Positions 24,462 to 32,883 are shown, numbered from the stretch's first letter. The stretch: DNA of 41,683 nt from Deltaproteobacteria bacterium Ga0077539 (GCA_001465015.1 LNEO01000207.1:1-41683); one strand, 5' to 3'. Notes: generated from the letters alone by a model not told the origin. A program made the numbers and translations.

Positions 24462-25511
24462 ATGGCTGTCTTCCGATCCAAGTCGGGTGTAGCGCTCGCC
24501 ACGTTCGCTGCGCTGCTCGCCGCTGGTTGCAATAGCGCTCCGGGCGCCAGCGACTCTGCAGTGATCGACGCGACGAGCGAACGGTCGCCGGACGTCGCGA
24601 TCGACGACGTTGCCGCCGACGCGGCGAGCAGCGCCGACGTTCACGAAGACACGAGCGTCGCGCCGCCGGACGCTCCGCCGGTCGCGTTGTGCGTGCGAAG
24701 CGGGCGCTCGGACGCGGGCGTCAGTGACGGCGGCGCGCTCGCGTGCAACGGCGCGGCGGCGCTCTGCGATCGGCGGTTCGATCAGGTCGCGTACGCGACG
24801 ACGCACAACGCGTTCGCCGTCGAGGCCGAGCGGTTCGGCGCGCCCAATCAGCGCCGCTCGATGCGCCAACAGCTCGAGGACGGCGTCCGCGGACTGATGC
24901 TCGATGTGTATCTCGACTTCGGCCGCGCGCAGCTTTGCCACGGCCCTTGCGCGCTCGGGCGAAGGCGGCTCACCGACGGGCTCTGCGACATCACGCGCTT
25001 TCTCGACGAGCGACCGGGCGAAGTCGTCACGATCATCTTCGAGAGCTACGCGAGCGCCGCCGAGGTCGAGCGCTCGTTCGTCGAATCCGGGCTCATCGAG
25101 CGCGTCCACGAGCATCGGGCCGGCGAGCCGTGGCCGACGCTGCGCTCGATGATCGAGCGCGATCGCCGCGTGGTGGTGCTCACCGATCGAGATGGAGGCG
25201 CGAGGCCCTGGTACCTCAACGTGTGGTCGCACGCGTGGGAGACGCCCTTCTCGGCGAGGACGCCGATGGAGCTCGACACGTGCAGGATGAACCGCGGCTC
25301 GCGTGCGAATCCGCTGTTCATCTTCAATCACTTTCTCACCAACCCGCTCGCGTCCCCCGAGCTCTCGGCGATGGTGAACAACGACCCGTTCTTGATCGAT
25401 CGGGCGCGGCGCTGTCAGCGCGAGACCGGAGCGCTGCCGAACTTCGTCACCGTGGACTACTACGACATCGGCTCGGTGCTCTCGACGACGCGCGCGCTCA
25501 ACGGGCTGTAG
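24462..25511 (+). CDS. PI-PLC-like (X-domain) lipoprotein
   Basis: The 349-residue protein has a lipoprotein signal with lipobox LAAGC (Cys23) and then an Asp/Ala-rich linker to about residue 95. The rest resembles a phosphatidylinositol phospholipase C X-domain: YATTHNAF with His115 as first catalytic His, QLEDGVRGLMLDVYLD with the Arg/Asp pair near 143-148, LCHG with His160 as second catalytic His, and PGEVVTIIFESY. The late motif RWxLxxW is replaced by ANPLFIFNHFLTNPLASP. Such proteins may cleave glycerophospholipid or GPI-type head groups at the cell surface, or bind them. Substrate unknown. It ends convergently with a Cys-rich lipoprotein. Confidence 0.85.
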   Translation: MAVFRSKSGVALATFAALLAAGCNSAPGASDSAVIDATSERSPDVAIDDVAADAASSADVHEDTSVAPPDAPPVALCVRSGRSDAGVSDGGALACNGAAALCDRRFDQVAYATTHNAFAVEAERFGAPNQRRSMRQQLEDGVRGLMLDVYLDFGRAQLCHGPCALGRRRLTDGLCDITRFLDERPGEVVTIIFESYASAAEVERSFVESGLIERVHEHRAGEPWPTLRSMIERDRRVVVLTDRDGGARPWYLNVWSHAWETPFSARTPMELDTCRMNRGSRANPLFIFNHFLTNPLASPELSAMVNNDPFLIDRARRCQRETGALPNFVTVDYYDIGSVLSTTRALNGL

Positions 25512-25516
25512 TGTTG

Positions 25517-25535
25517 GTGTGAACGAGATTCACAC
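25517..25535. terminator. Hairpin at a convergent gene junction
   Basis: GTGTGAA-CGAGA-TTCACAC is a perfect 7-bp stem with a 5-base loop. It lies right after the + gene stop (25511) and over the stop of the minus gene (25530). There is no T-run. Confidence 0.45.
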
Positions 25536-26273
25536 TCCGCCGTCGCGCGCGCGGGCGATGCACATCGTGAGGCTCTCGGATGGGGTCCAGCCGCAGGCAC
25601 CGTTGGTCTGTCGCTCGCAGCGCGCGTCGCGATAGCAGCCGTATTCAGGGAGAAACTCGCAGGTGCTGCCGAGGGGGTGATCGGCGCAGAGCTGGTCTGA
25701 GCAGCCCGTGCGTTGGCACGCCGCGACGCCCGAGTCCGGGGCAGGGCCCGCATCGGACGCGCCTTCACAAGCGCCGCGGCGGGTGTACGGCTCGGGCGGG
25801 CACGAGCTGCTGCCGAACACCGTGACTCCGCGGCAGCTGCAGAAGGGCCCGAAGTCTGCGGTGCATCCGATCGAGGCCTGGCAGCGCCACGGGACTCCGC
25901 AGCCCATCGGGCCCGTGCACATCTCACCGCTGCCGCACTCGCTGCTCGTGGTGCACGTTCGCGGCTCGCGGCCGGTGTCTGCGGGGCCTCCGTCGACGCA
26001 GGCCCGACGAGTGCAGACGATTTGTAGCGAGTCGGTGCACGCGCACTCGTTGCATCCGTCGTCGGACGAGAAGTTCTGGCCTGGACGAAACCGTCGTCCG
26101 TTGTCCGTCACGCACTCGCCAGCGGCGTCGGGCGAGGTCGCGTCGGGGGGCGTGCTCGAGTCGCTGCTGGCGTCCTGGTCGCTGCCGACGGGCTTGGGGT
26201 AGAGGCACCCTTGCGTCGATGCGAGCGCGAGCGATGCGACGGCGAAGAGGACAGAGCGAAGGGGGCGTTGCAT
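25530..26273 (-). CDS. Cys-rich lipoprotein with VWC/pacifastin-like module
   Basis: The ATG at 26273 follows GAGGAGA. The 247-residue protein has a signal ending STQGC (lipid Cys23) and an Asp/Ser/Thr linker. A small module then begins ECVTDNGRRFRPGQNFSSDD and continues GCNECACTDS and CTRRACV, like VWC or pacifastin-type protease-inhibitor domains. Further Cys pairs follow (CTTSSECGSGEMCTGPMGC, CSDQLCADH, CEFLPEYGC). It is the fourth gene of the second ECF module, where the first module has a propeller lipoprotein. It is separated from the sigma partner gene by 119 bases, so it may have its own promoter. Confidence 0.8.
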   Translation of the reverse strand: MQRPLRSVLFAVASLALASTQGCLYPKPVGSDQDASSDSSTPPDATSPDAAGECVTDNGRRFRPGQNFSSDDGCNECACTDSLQIVCTRRACVDGGPADTGREPRTCTTSSECGSGEMCTGPMGCGVPWRCQASIGCTADFGPFCSCRGVTVFGSSSCPPEPYTRRGACEGASDAGPAPDSGVAACQRTGCSDQLCADHPLGSTCEFLPEYGCYRDARCERQTNGACGWTPSESLTMCIARARDGGV

Positions 26274-26392
26274 GGTGAGTCTCCTCGATAACGTGAAGCG
26301 ATGGTGTCTTCGGTCGCTCGCCGAGCGAGCGGGCCGATGAATGTGTCTCTTTGGATGAGTGCGTGGCGCGCTGCGAACCCGTGACGAAATCG

Positions 26393-27178
26393 TCAGCGGC
26401 ACGCTCGAAGGGCGCGGGCGACGAGCGGCGAGCCGGGCGCTTCGCGGGCGAGCTGCGCGGCTGCGGCGTGGGCGCGCTCGCGTTGACCGGTCGCGCAAAG
26501 GGCGTCGACGCGCAGGGCGAGCGATTCGGGGCGGAGCATTCCCTGTGAAAAACGCTGCGAATGCCGGTCGAGCGCGCCGAGCGCGAGCGCGCCGTCGTTT
26601 CGCGAGAGCGCTTCGCGGGCCGCGCGTAGCAGCGCGATCTCCTCTGCGAGCGACGATCGCGAGGGGCGGGCCGCGAGCGAAGGAGCGCGCGAAGGAGCGC
26701 TGGCTCGCGGCGCGATCGCGACGGTCGCGGCTGGCGCAGGGGTCAGGTGCGTCGTGACGGACGGGGCGACGAGCGGCGCTTGCGTCTGTGGCGCGCGCGG
26801 CGTTGGGCGCGCGATCGGCTGCGAACTCGAATGTGTGTGTCTCTGGCTCCCGCTCGTCGCGCCCGCGCGCTCGGTCGCATGGCGTCGCGAGTAGGCGACG
26901 GTGGCGCTCACGGAGGCGAGCGCGAGGACGAGCGCTCCGCCGGCGAGCTTGCCGAGGAGGGCGCCCGTGGTCGCGACGGAGGCGGTGGTCGCGAGAGCGG
27001 GGGCTGCTGCGGCTGCGGTCGTGGAGGTCGCCGCGAGGACAGAACCACCGGCGGCGACGCCTGCGATCCTGGCGAGGACCGCGCGCTTGTTGCGCTCGCG
27101 GTCTTCGGCGGAGGGGGCGTCGCCGACGCGCGCTGCGTCGACGAGCGCATCGAGAGAGGGGTGCTCTACTTCGCGCAT
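26393..27178 (-). CDS. Membrane partner (probable anti-sigma factor) of the second ECF module
   Basis: I use the ATG at 27178 because GGAG lies 7 bases upstream; a GTG at 27190 is possible. Either start overlaps the end of the sigma gene. The 261-residue protein has a cytoplasmic N-terminus (LDALVDAARVGDAPSAEDRE), an Ala-rich stretch, a membrane helix (LAGGALVLALASVSATVAY), a Ser/Thr/Pro linker and a TPR-like C-terminus (EIALLRAAREALSRNDGAL, ATGQRERAHAAAAQLAREAP). The layout equals that of the 265-residue protein at 16761-17558, as does its place after an ECF gene. The anti-sigma role is inferred from position and topology; no zinc anti-sigma motif is visible. Confidence 0.7.
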   Translation of the reverse strand: MREVEHPSLDALVDAARVGDAPSAEDRERNKRAVLARIAGVAAGGSVLAATSTTAAAAAPALATTASVATTGALLGKLAGGALVLALASVSATVAYSRRHATERAGATSGSQRHTHSSSQPIARPTPRAPQTQAPLVAPSVTTHLTPAPAATVAIAPRASAPSRAPSLAARPSRSSLAEEIALLRAAREALSRNDGALALGALDRHSQRFSQGMLRPESLALRVDALCATGQRERAHAAAAQLAREAPGSPLVARALRACR

Positions 27179-27765
27179 CGTTGGCTCCACGCTCGGTTGT
27201 GGCGCAGCCGCGCCAGGGCTTGCTCGAGCTCGTGTTTGGCCGCGCGGACGCGGGCGTACACGGTGTTGACGTTGACTCCGGTGGCTTCGGCGATCTCGGG
27301 CGCCGAGAACTGCTCGAGCTCCGACAGGACGAACGCTTCTCGCTTGTCGTCGTCGAGGGTCTCGAGCAGTGCGTTGAGGACGCGGGCTGCTTCGGCGCGG
27401 GCTGCGCTCTCGTCCGGGGCTTCTGTGTGGGTGTCTACGAGCCGCGAGAGCGCAGCGTCGTCGTGGCTGGTCGCGCGGTCGCGGGCCGTCGCGCGGTGGT
27501 CGCGCACGACGCGGCGCAGGATGCCGAAGAGCCAGGTTCTCACTGATGAGCGCCCTTCGAAGTCACCGAGGCGGCGATGAACGACGATGAAGACGTCCTG
27601 CACGCAGTCGTCGAGGGCGCTCTCTGGAACGCCGAGGCGCCTGGCGCTACGCCACACGAAATCAAAGTGCTCGCCGTACACCTCGTCGAACGACGAAGGC
27701 GCTCGCGCGGCCCCTGCGGGCGCGACGGCGGGGTCGTCGTCGATGGCGGTGAGCGCGAGCTGCAT
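27166..27765 (-). CDS. ECF-type RNA polymerase sigma factor (second module)
   Basis: The 199-residue protein has region 2 (DEVYGEHFDFVWRSARRL, CVQDVFIVVHRRLGDFEGRS, TWLFGILRRVVRDH) and region 4 (LDDDKREAFVLSELEQFS, APEIAEATGVNVNTVYARV). It is a paralogue of the sigma factor at 17555-18172, with the same VVHRRLGDFEGRS core. The ATG at 27765 directly abuts AAAGG, too close for a normal ribosome site, so translation may depend on the upstream gene or on another start. It sits 38 bases after the surface-protein gene and overlaps the membrane partner. Confidence 0.9.
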   Translation of the reverse strand: MQLALTAIDDDPAVAPAGAARAPSSFDEVYGEHFDFVWRSARRLGVPESALDDCVQDVFIVVHRRLGDFEGRSSVRTWLFGILRRVVRDHRATARDRATSHDDAALSRLVDTHTEAPDESAARAEAARVLNALLETLDDDKREAFVLSELEQFSAPEIAEATGVNVNTVYARVRAAKHELEQALARLRHNRAWSQRCAK

Positions 27766-27803
27766 CCTTTGCGGTGAGTGCAGACGGCCCTGGCGATCCG
27801 TGA

Positions 27804-29120
27804 TCAAAAGCGAACCTCGACGCCGATTCGGCTCTGAACGCTGAGCGCGGGGGTCTGAAAGAACGTCCCGATCGCTTCGAGATAGAAGGCGGGGCGAGAG
27901 AGAGAGAGGGCGCCGCCCACCTCGGCGAACAGCGCAAACGACGGAACTGGCGCGACGGCCCCGTGGACGGCGAGACCGGTCGCGATGCGGGGGGCGAGGG
28001 CTTCGCTGGGGTTGGAGACGCCGCGGCCGCGGCCGTGCACGACGGCGCCTTCGAGGGTGGCGCATCCGCCGAGGTCGAAGAGGTTCCAGCGAGCGACGTA
28101 GCAGCCGGCGACGCGCGTCGAGTACGCGGTCACGAGCCCCCCTGCGGTGGGGTGTTCGGGGACGAGCGCCGAGCGCTCGGGCGAGTAGCCGAGCGACCAC
28201 TCGACGCGAAGCGCGCCGCGCCGAAGCGCTCCCCACGCGCTGGCGCCGAGCGCCCACCCCGGAAGCAGCCCGGAGTCTGTCGCGAACGCCGCGCCGATCG
28301 ACCACTCGAGGGGCGTGCGCGAGGGGGGAGGCGCCGCGCGACGCTGTGCGCGGGCGATGCGTTCGCTCATCGCAGCGGGCGTCGAAGGCCGCGCGCTGTG
28401 CTGGATCGCGATCGGCGGCAGCGTGGTGGTTGTTGCGCTCTCTGTCGCGGCTGCGAGCGTCGCGCGCTCGCGGGCTCCCCCCGCGGTGGCCGCGACGGCC
28501 GAGGTGTCGGTCGCGTTGCTGTTGGGCGCTGCGTTCGCAGCGGGGCGCGACGAATCCGACGCGCTGGCGATGATCTCGACCACGGGCTCGCGCTCGGGCG
28601 TTGGGGGACCACTCGATTGTGTGTGTCGCGCTTCGAGCAGCCTCGAGCCGAGCGCGGGGTTGGCGGCGAGCGCCACGATGAGCGCGGTGGCCTCGGCGAG
28701 CGGAGCGCAGTCGCGATCGTCGAGCGATCGGCTCGATGACCGCTGTCCGGCGCGTGACGGCCCCGTGCGGAGGACCACCGTCCATCGACCAGCCCGCCGG
28801 GTGACCGTCGCGCGGACGACGATCGTCGAGGGGGGCTGCGCTGGGTCTTGTTGTTCCGTGAGCAGCCGGGCCACTTCGCTGCGGACGGTGTCGGCGGCGG
28901 GGCATTGCGAGGGGGCGTTCCACTCGAGATGCCAGGAGCGATGGGCAGACTGTGCCAACGCGCCGCGCGGCGACGACAGAGCCACCGCGAAGGCCGCCAC
29001 AGCAACCGCGCTGGCACGATCGGTCAGCGCGCCTCGCCGACGCGCGAAGCGTGGACGATCGCTGGCCAGACCGTCGTGTGGCGGCTCGCGGGCGGGGCGT
29101 CGCTGTTGTTCGCGTGGCAT
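27804..29120 (-). CDS. Exported outer-membrane-type protein of the second ECF module
   Basis: The 438-residue protein has a long basic N-terminus before a signal core (AVAVAAFAVALSSPRGALAQ). The first domain (RSWHLEWNAPSQCPAAD to ATALIVALAANP) has two Cys at the same places as the first-module protein. A long Ser/Thr/Ala linker follows, then a C-terminal half of about 180 residues of beta strands (ALRVEWSLGYSPERSAL, CYVARWNLFDLGGCATLEGA) ending VQSRIGVEVRF. A final Phe is typical of outer-membrane barrels. It is the first gene of the operon and probably the sensor or surface target of the sigma pathway. Function is otherwise unknown. Confidence 0.75.
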   Translation of the reverse strand: MPREQQRRPAREPPHDGLASDRPRFARRRGALTDRASAVAVAAFAVALSSPRGALAQSAHRSWHLEWNAPSQCPAADTVRSEVARLLTEQQDPAQPPSTIVVRATVTRRAGRWTVVLRTGPSRAGQRSSSRSLDDRDCAPLAEATALIVALAANPALGSRLLEARHTQSSGPPTPEREPVVEIIASASDSSRPAANAAPNSNATDTSAVAATAGGARERATLAAATESATTTTLPPIAIQHSARPSTPAAMSERIARAQRRAAPPPSRTPLEWSIGAAFATDSGLLPGWALGASAWGALRRGALRVEWSLGYSPERSALVPEHPTAGGLVTAYSTRVAGCYVARWNLFDLGGCATLEGAVVHGRGRGVSNPSEALAPRIATGLAVHGAVAPVPSFALFAEVGGALSLSRPAFYLEAIGTFFQTPALSVQSRIGVEVRF

Positions 29121-29172
29121 CGAACCATCGATGCCTGAAGCAGCGATCGTGCCGACCGATCGCGGGTCGTGC

Positions 29173-31170
29173 TCAGCGCGCGGCGCGGTCGATCCAAGCG
29201 TGCACGTTATCCGTGGTCACGAGGTCGGGCGTTTCGAACGGTGCTGTGTACTCGGGTTGACGATCCTTCCCGTGGGCGACGAGCGTGACGGACTCGAGCG
29301 AGCCAAAGCCCTCGGGTCTGGTCGCAAAGAGGGTGAACAGCTCGGGCCCTGCGGCTCTGCGTGGCGCTGGCAGAAGATGCGCGCGCTCGCCGGTCCTGGT
29401 CCGAGCCACGAAGCCCGCGACGCGGTGATCGACGGGGTCTCGCAGCACCTGCGCTGCTGCGGTCTTGGCGAGCCACTCGCCGACGCGTCCCTCGTGGGGA
29501 GCGTCGCGCAAAACGAGCCCTCGCTCCTCGAGCGCGCGATGCACCTGGGTGAGCTCGACGTCGGGCTGCACGGTCACGAGTCGCGACATCGCGTCGATGG
29601 AGACCGGGCGCGACGCGGGCGCGATGCTCGGCGCCGGAGGGCCTTCGTTCGGCGCCGGCAAGAGCGGACCTCCTGCGAGCACTCCGTCGCGATCGGCGGC
29701 GCGAGCGAGCGAGGCGATCACATCGACGCCAGCGCCGTGTTCGAGGCGCATCGCGCGGCGCTTCGAGCGGCCGACGCCGTGGTGATGGGCGATCGTTCCT
29801 CCGGCGTCGTGGGCGGCTTGGAGGGCGCCGGACCACGTGCGCGTGTACAGCTCGAGCGCTCGCTCGTCGTCGGGGCTCGCGCCCACGAAGGTGAAGTAGA
29901 TCGAGCATCCGTCGGCGTACGCGTGGCTCATGTGCGCCATGACGAAGCCTCCCTCCGCGAGCGCGGCGCGCACGCCCTCGTACAGCGCTTGAAAACAAGC
30001 CCACGGAGCGGCGACCTCCATCGTGTCGACCCACAGCCCCTTGGCGTACGTCCCTGGCTGGCGATAGCTCACCGAGTGCCTTCGCTCGAGCCATCGTCGC
30101 GCGGGAGCCTCGCCCTCGTCGCGCCCGCCGCACGAGAGGCACGTTCGCCGCGTGCGCGCGACGCTCTCGTCCACCGGCTCGCCGGGCGCACACTCGAACA
30201 GCAGGATCAACAGCGAGCGGCCGAACACGCGCTCTCCGAAGGCGAAGTTGAGCGCGTTGATGGCCTTGGACGCGGGCATCGTCCTGCGCAACAGCCACTC
30301 TTCGACCGGGTGCCTCGCGGCAGGACTGCGATCGACGACGTGCTTGCTCGCGGACTTCCGTTGCCCCGTGCGAAACACGTACGTATCGAAGGGGTCGTAC
30401 ACGCGACACACCGCGGGGCGAACGCCCGATTGATACAGCGCGCGAACAGCATCCCAGGCCTCGCGCAAGGTCGCGAATGTGTACGCGAGAAACCGCCGCT
30501 CCACTGGCGCGGGCCACACGCGCATGTGCGCGCGGGTGACGACGCCGAACAGCCCCTCGCTGCCGACGAAGAGCGCGCGCGCGTCGGGCTCACCCTCGCG
30601 AGGAGCGCCCACGGAGAAGGGCTCTCCGTCGGGCATGACCCCCTCGAGGCCGAGGACCATGTCTTCGATCTTTCCGTAGCGGCCCGAGCACTGGCCCGCG
30701 CCGCGGGTGACGATCCATCCGCCGAGCGTCGAGCACGCGATCGAGCTCGGGTAGTGCCCTAGCGTCGCGCCGCGCCAGAGCAGCTCGTCCTCGAGGTGTT
30801 GCCCGAGCATGCCCGCGTCGATGAGCGCGCGTCCCTTCGGGACATCGAGCGCTCGGACGCGCCGCATCCGCTTGGTGTCGAGCACGATGGTGTCGTCATT
30901 GGCTTCGGTCATTCCGCAGACGCCCGAGCCTGCGCCGAAGGGTGCGATCTTGACGCCCGCGCTCTTGGCGAAGCGAAAGAGGGCGCTCACGTGCGCGTCG
31001 CTCGAGGGCCACACGACCGCCCGCGGCCCCGTCGCGAGCGCGCGCCCCGCTCTGCGAGCGATCAGTTGTTTGGGCCACAAATCGTGCGCGTACGCGCGTC
31101 GCTCGGGCTCGTCGGTCGACACGGCATCGCGCCCAACGATCCGCGCGAGGTCTTCGGTCAATGCGTTCAC
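29173..31170 (-). CDS. FAD-linked oxidase, alkyldihydroxyacetonephosphate-synthase-like
   Basis: The 665-residue protein starts on GTG. It has a PCMH-type FAD-binding domain: PFGAGSGVCG at 77-86, YPSSIACSTLGGWI at about 140-153, GQCSGRYGKIEDMVLG, and GSEGLFGVVTRA. The C-terminal substrate half includes a conserved HHHGVG near residue 460, where ADHAP synthases have their catalytic Tyr/His region. ADHAP synthase swaps the acyl group of acyl-DHAP for a fatty alcohol, the first committed step of ether lipids, which myxobacteria use in development. After HHHGVG the known family has about 80 residues; here about 200 follow, including a poorly conserved extra domain (SRLVTVQPDVELTQVHRAL). That extension resembles a second, partial FAD-binding N-terminus. 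Substrate is inferred. Confidence 0.8.
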   Translation of the reverse strand: MNALTEDLARIVGRDAVSTDEPERRAYAHDLWPKQLIARRAGRALATGPRAVVWPSSDAHVSALFRFAKSAGVKIAPFGAGSGVCGMTEANDDTIVLDTKRMRRVRALDVPKGRALIDAGMLGQHLEDELLWRGATLGHYPSSIACSTLGGWIVTRGAGQCSGRYGKIEDMVLGLEGVMPDGEPFSVGAPREGEPDARALFVGSEGLFGVVTRAHMRVWPAPVERRFLAYTFATLREAWDAVRALYQSGVRPAVCRVYDPFDTYVFRTGQRKSASKHVVDRSPAARHPVEEWLLRRTMPASKAINALNFAFGERVFGRSLLILLFECAPGEPVDESVARTRRTCLSCGGRDEGEAPARRWLERRHSVSYRQPGTYAKGLWVDTMEVAAPWACFQALYEGVRAALAEGGFVMAHMSHAYADGCSIYFTFVGASPDDERALELYTRTWSGALQAAHDAGGTIAHHHGVGRSKRRAMRLEHGAGVDVIASLARAADRDGVLAGGPLLPAPNEGPPAPSIAPASRPVSIDAMSRLVTVQPDVELTQVHRALEERGLVLRDAPHEGRVGEWLAKTAAAQVLRDPVDHRVAGFVARTRTGERAHLLPAPRRAAGPELFTLFATRPEGFGSLESVTLVAHGKDRQPEYTAPFETPDLVTTDNVHAWIDRAAR

Positions 31171-31239
31171 TGCGCAGCGAGGGTACCTGTGTTTGCGGAG
31201 GGTCGGCAGTGAAGTGGATGGCAGCGGGGGCAGCGGGGT

Positions 31240-31259
31240 CGCGGCAGCTCGCTGCCGCG
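31240..31259. repeat. Perfect inverted repeat between divergent genes
   Basis: CGCGGCAGC-TC-GCTGCCGCG is a 9-bp stem in the 142-base gap between the FAD oxidase and membrane-protein starts. It could be an operator or simple GC-rich structure. Confidence 0.4.
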
Positions 31260-31295
31260 CCCGCTTGCCTCCCTCGCGCCCTCGCGCCCGTGCGC

Positions 31296-31301
31296 TATGC
31301 T
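31296..31301 (+). promoter_or_regulatory. TATGCT -10-like box before a membrane-protein gene
   Basis: TATGCT is followed by 11 bases and the ATG at 31313. No ribosome site is present. Confidence 0.35.
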
Positions 31302-31312
31302 CGCTCGTCGCG

Positions 31313-31819
31313 ATGACCGCTCGTCGTCACTTGCCTGTGCTCAACACGAAGCCCGCTCCCGAGCCCGCGGAGCCCGAGGGCGACGACGCGCCCGCGTGGC
31401 ACTGGATTCCTCTCGGCATGTTCGCGACGGTCTTGGTGTCGGCGGTGCTCGCCAAGATGCTCTGGGTCCCTTACGCGAGCGCGCAGCTCGCTGCGGTTGG
31501 CAGCAACCCCTCGCGCGAGGTGCTCGTCGCGCTCCAATCGAAGCTCGCGCTCTCTGGCGCTGTCGTCGGCGTGCTCGGGACGCTCCTCGGCGGCATGGCG
31601 GTGGGGACGCTCGGAAACGAAAAGGTCAACCAGCGACACGGGTTGCTCGCGGGTGCCGGCGCGATGATGCTCCTCGCGCTCTCGAGCGGAGCGCGCATGG
31701 GCGCCGGGGGACTGTTGTCCGCGGCGCTGATGGTTCCCATCGGGGCGATGGCGGGCTATGCGGGCGCCGTGGCGGGGCTTCGACTCAAGTACGCCTGGCG
31801 TGCGCGACGATCACAGTGA
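31313..31819 (+). CDS. Small integral membrane protein of unknown function
   Basis: The 168-residue protein starts MTARRHLPVLNTKPAPEP, an acidic/Pro-rich cytoplasmic lead. It then has four hydrophobic segments (PLGMFATVLVSAVLAKMLW, LALSGAVVGVLGTLLGGMAV, LLAGAGAMMLLALSS, ALMVPIGAMAGYAGAVAGL) and ends in basic residues. Gly-rich helices suggest tight packing; no catalytic motif is visible. The start is chosen by the hydropathy pattern and the TATGCT box. Its last 35 bases overlap the end of the convergent membrane-protein gene. Confidence 0.7.
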   Translation: MTARRHLPVLNTKPAPEPAEPEGDDAPAWHWIPLGMFATVLVSAVLAKMLWVPYASAQLAAVGSNPSREVLVALQSKLALSGAVVGVLGTLLGGMAVGTLGNEKVNQRHGLLAGAGAMMLLALSSGARMGAGGLLSAALMVPIGAMAGYAGAVAGLRLKYAWRARRSQ

Positions 31820-32462
31820 TCATCCACCCGATGAGCGAAAGCATCGCGAGCCGTTGAAAGAACGGCAGCGAGGCGTCCAGTAGATGATTTCGTGTGTCGA
31901 TCGAGAACGCGATCGCGTACATGATCCCGTCGGCCGCGCCGAAGGCGAGCGTGGCCACGGCGAGCGTCTTGAGCGCCAGGGGCGTCGCTGAGCGCACGCT
32001 CACCCACGCCGCGGCGATCGTCGCGACGAGCGCGGGAGCAAACGCCGCCGTCACCGCCATCAAGTGCGCGACGCGGTTGACGTCCGACGGCGTGATCGGA
32101 ACCGCCATTCCCAGCACGCAGCTCGTCACGCCCGCGAAGCGCGTGACCTTGGACGCGCGCGACTCGGGCTCGCGTCGGTCGAGCCTCGCGACCAGCGGAA
32201 AGAACGCCGCGATCGCCGCGAACATCGCCGTGGTCCCCGCGATGGCGAGCGTCGCAGCGCGCGCGTTGTCGCGGCCGTTGAGCGCGCGATGGTGGAAGAG
32301 ATCGCAGTGAAAATTCTTCCAGAACGAGTAGCCGCGGCTCAGCGGGTCGAACCACGTTCCGCCTGGGTACTCGACGATCGCCGCGCCCACCAACAGCCCG
32401 AACAGCACGAGCCCCGCGCTGCACAGCACGATGAGCCACCGAGGTGTGCGCGCGATCGCCAC
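31785..32462 (-). CDS. DUF998-like membrane protein
   Basis: The 225-residue protein has six hydrophobic helices, starting WLIVLCSAGLVLFGLLVGAA. The first periplasmic loop has YSFWKNFHCDLFHHRALNGR, a pattern of aromatic and His residues seen in DUF998-type membrane proteins, which have no known activity. It ends in HARRT. Its 3' end overlaps the convergent + gene by 35 bases, and its start is 4 bases after the stop of the upstream small peptide gene, so the two are likely co-transcribed. Confidence 0.78.
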   Translation of the reverse strand: MAIARTPRWLIVLCSAGLVLFGLLVGAAIVEYPGGTWFDPLSRGYSFWKNFHCDLFHHRALNGRDNARAATLAIAGTTAMFAAIAAFFPLVARLDRREPESRASKVTRFAGVTSCVLGMAVPITPSDVNRVAHLMAVTAAFAPALVATIAAAWVSVRSATPLALKTLAVATLAFGAADGIMYAIAFSIDTRNHLLDASLPFFQRLAMLSLIGWMITVIVAHARRT

Positions 32463-32466
32463 GCGT

Positions 32467-32727
32467 TCAGTCCGCGACGGCCGCGTCTGCGGGCGAGGCC
32501 GCGTCGTTGCCAGCGTCTCCGCCAGCGTCCGGTCCCGCGTCGGGCGCCGGCGGTGGAAGGCCGTAACACGCGGCGAGCGTGACCGCGGTGCCTGCTGCGA
32601 CGACGGCGGTGGCGATGCGAAGCCAACGTGACTGCGTCCGCGCTGGCTTTGCGCCGGCTGCGCAGTTGGGGCACGCGCCCTCGATCACGAATCCACCACA
32701 CTCACCGCAGCACTCACTCTTTTGCAT
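32467..32727 (-). CDS. Small zinc-ribbon/lipobox peptide next to a radical SAM gene
   Basis: The 86-residue product begins MQKSECCGECGGFVIEG with Cys pairs (ECCGEC and CPNC) like a short zinc ribbon. A basic stretch and a hydrophobic segment (IATAVVAAGTAVTLAAC) follow, the latter ending in a lipobox-like LAAC. The tail starts CYGLPPPAPDAGPDAGGDAG and is rich in Asp, Ala and Gly. A zinc ribbon before a signal-like helix is an odd order: if the lipobox were cut, the ribbon would be lost. It is divergent from the SPASM radical SAM gene, 156 bases away. It may be a small lipoprotein, a membrane-tethered metal-binding peptide, or a substrate of the radical SAM enzyme. Which is unknown. Confidence 0.7.
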   Translation of the reverse strand: MQKSECCGECGGFVIEGACPNCAAGAKPARTQSRWLRIATAVVAAGTAVTLAACYGLPPPAPDAGPDAGGDAGNDAASPADAAVAD

Positions 32728-32883
32728 GGTCGTCTCCCAATGAAGGACAGAAATCAGTGCGCCGAAGCTCGGGCGCCTCGGGCTCGAGGTTACTTGCTCG
32801 CAGCGTACCAACGAACAAATGGATGCGTCCGAGCCTTTGTCACCGAGCGCTCTGGCACCGCGCGTGCTGGTCGGCAACACTCC

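Noticed and set aside
32640..32727. The small zinc-ribbon peptide as a proven RiPP precursor
   Set aside because: No clear core or leader pattern is visible and the Asp/Ala/Gly tail is a common lipoprotein linker, so it is kept only as a hypothesis.
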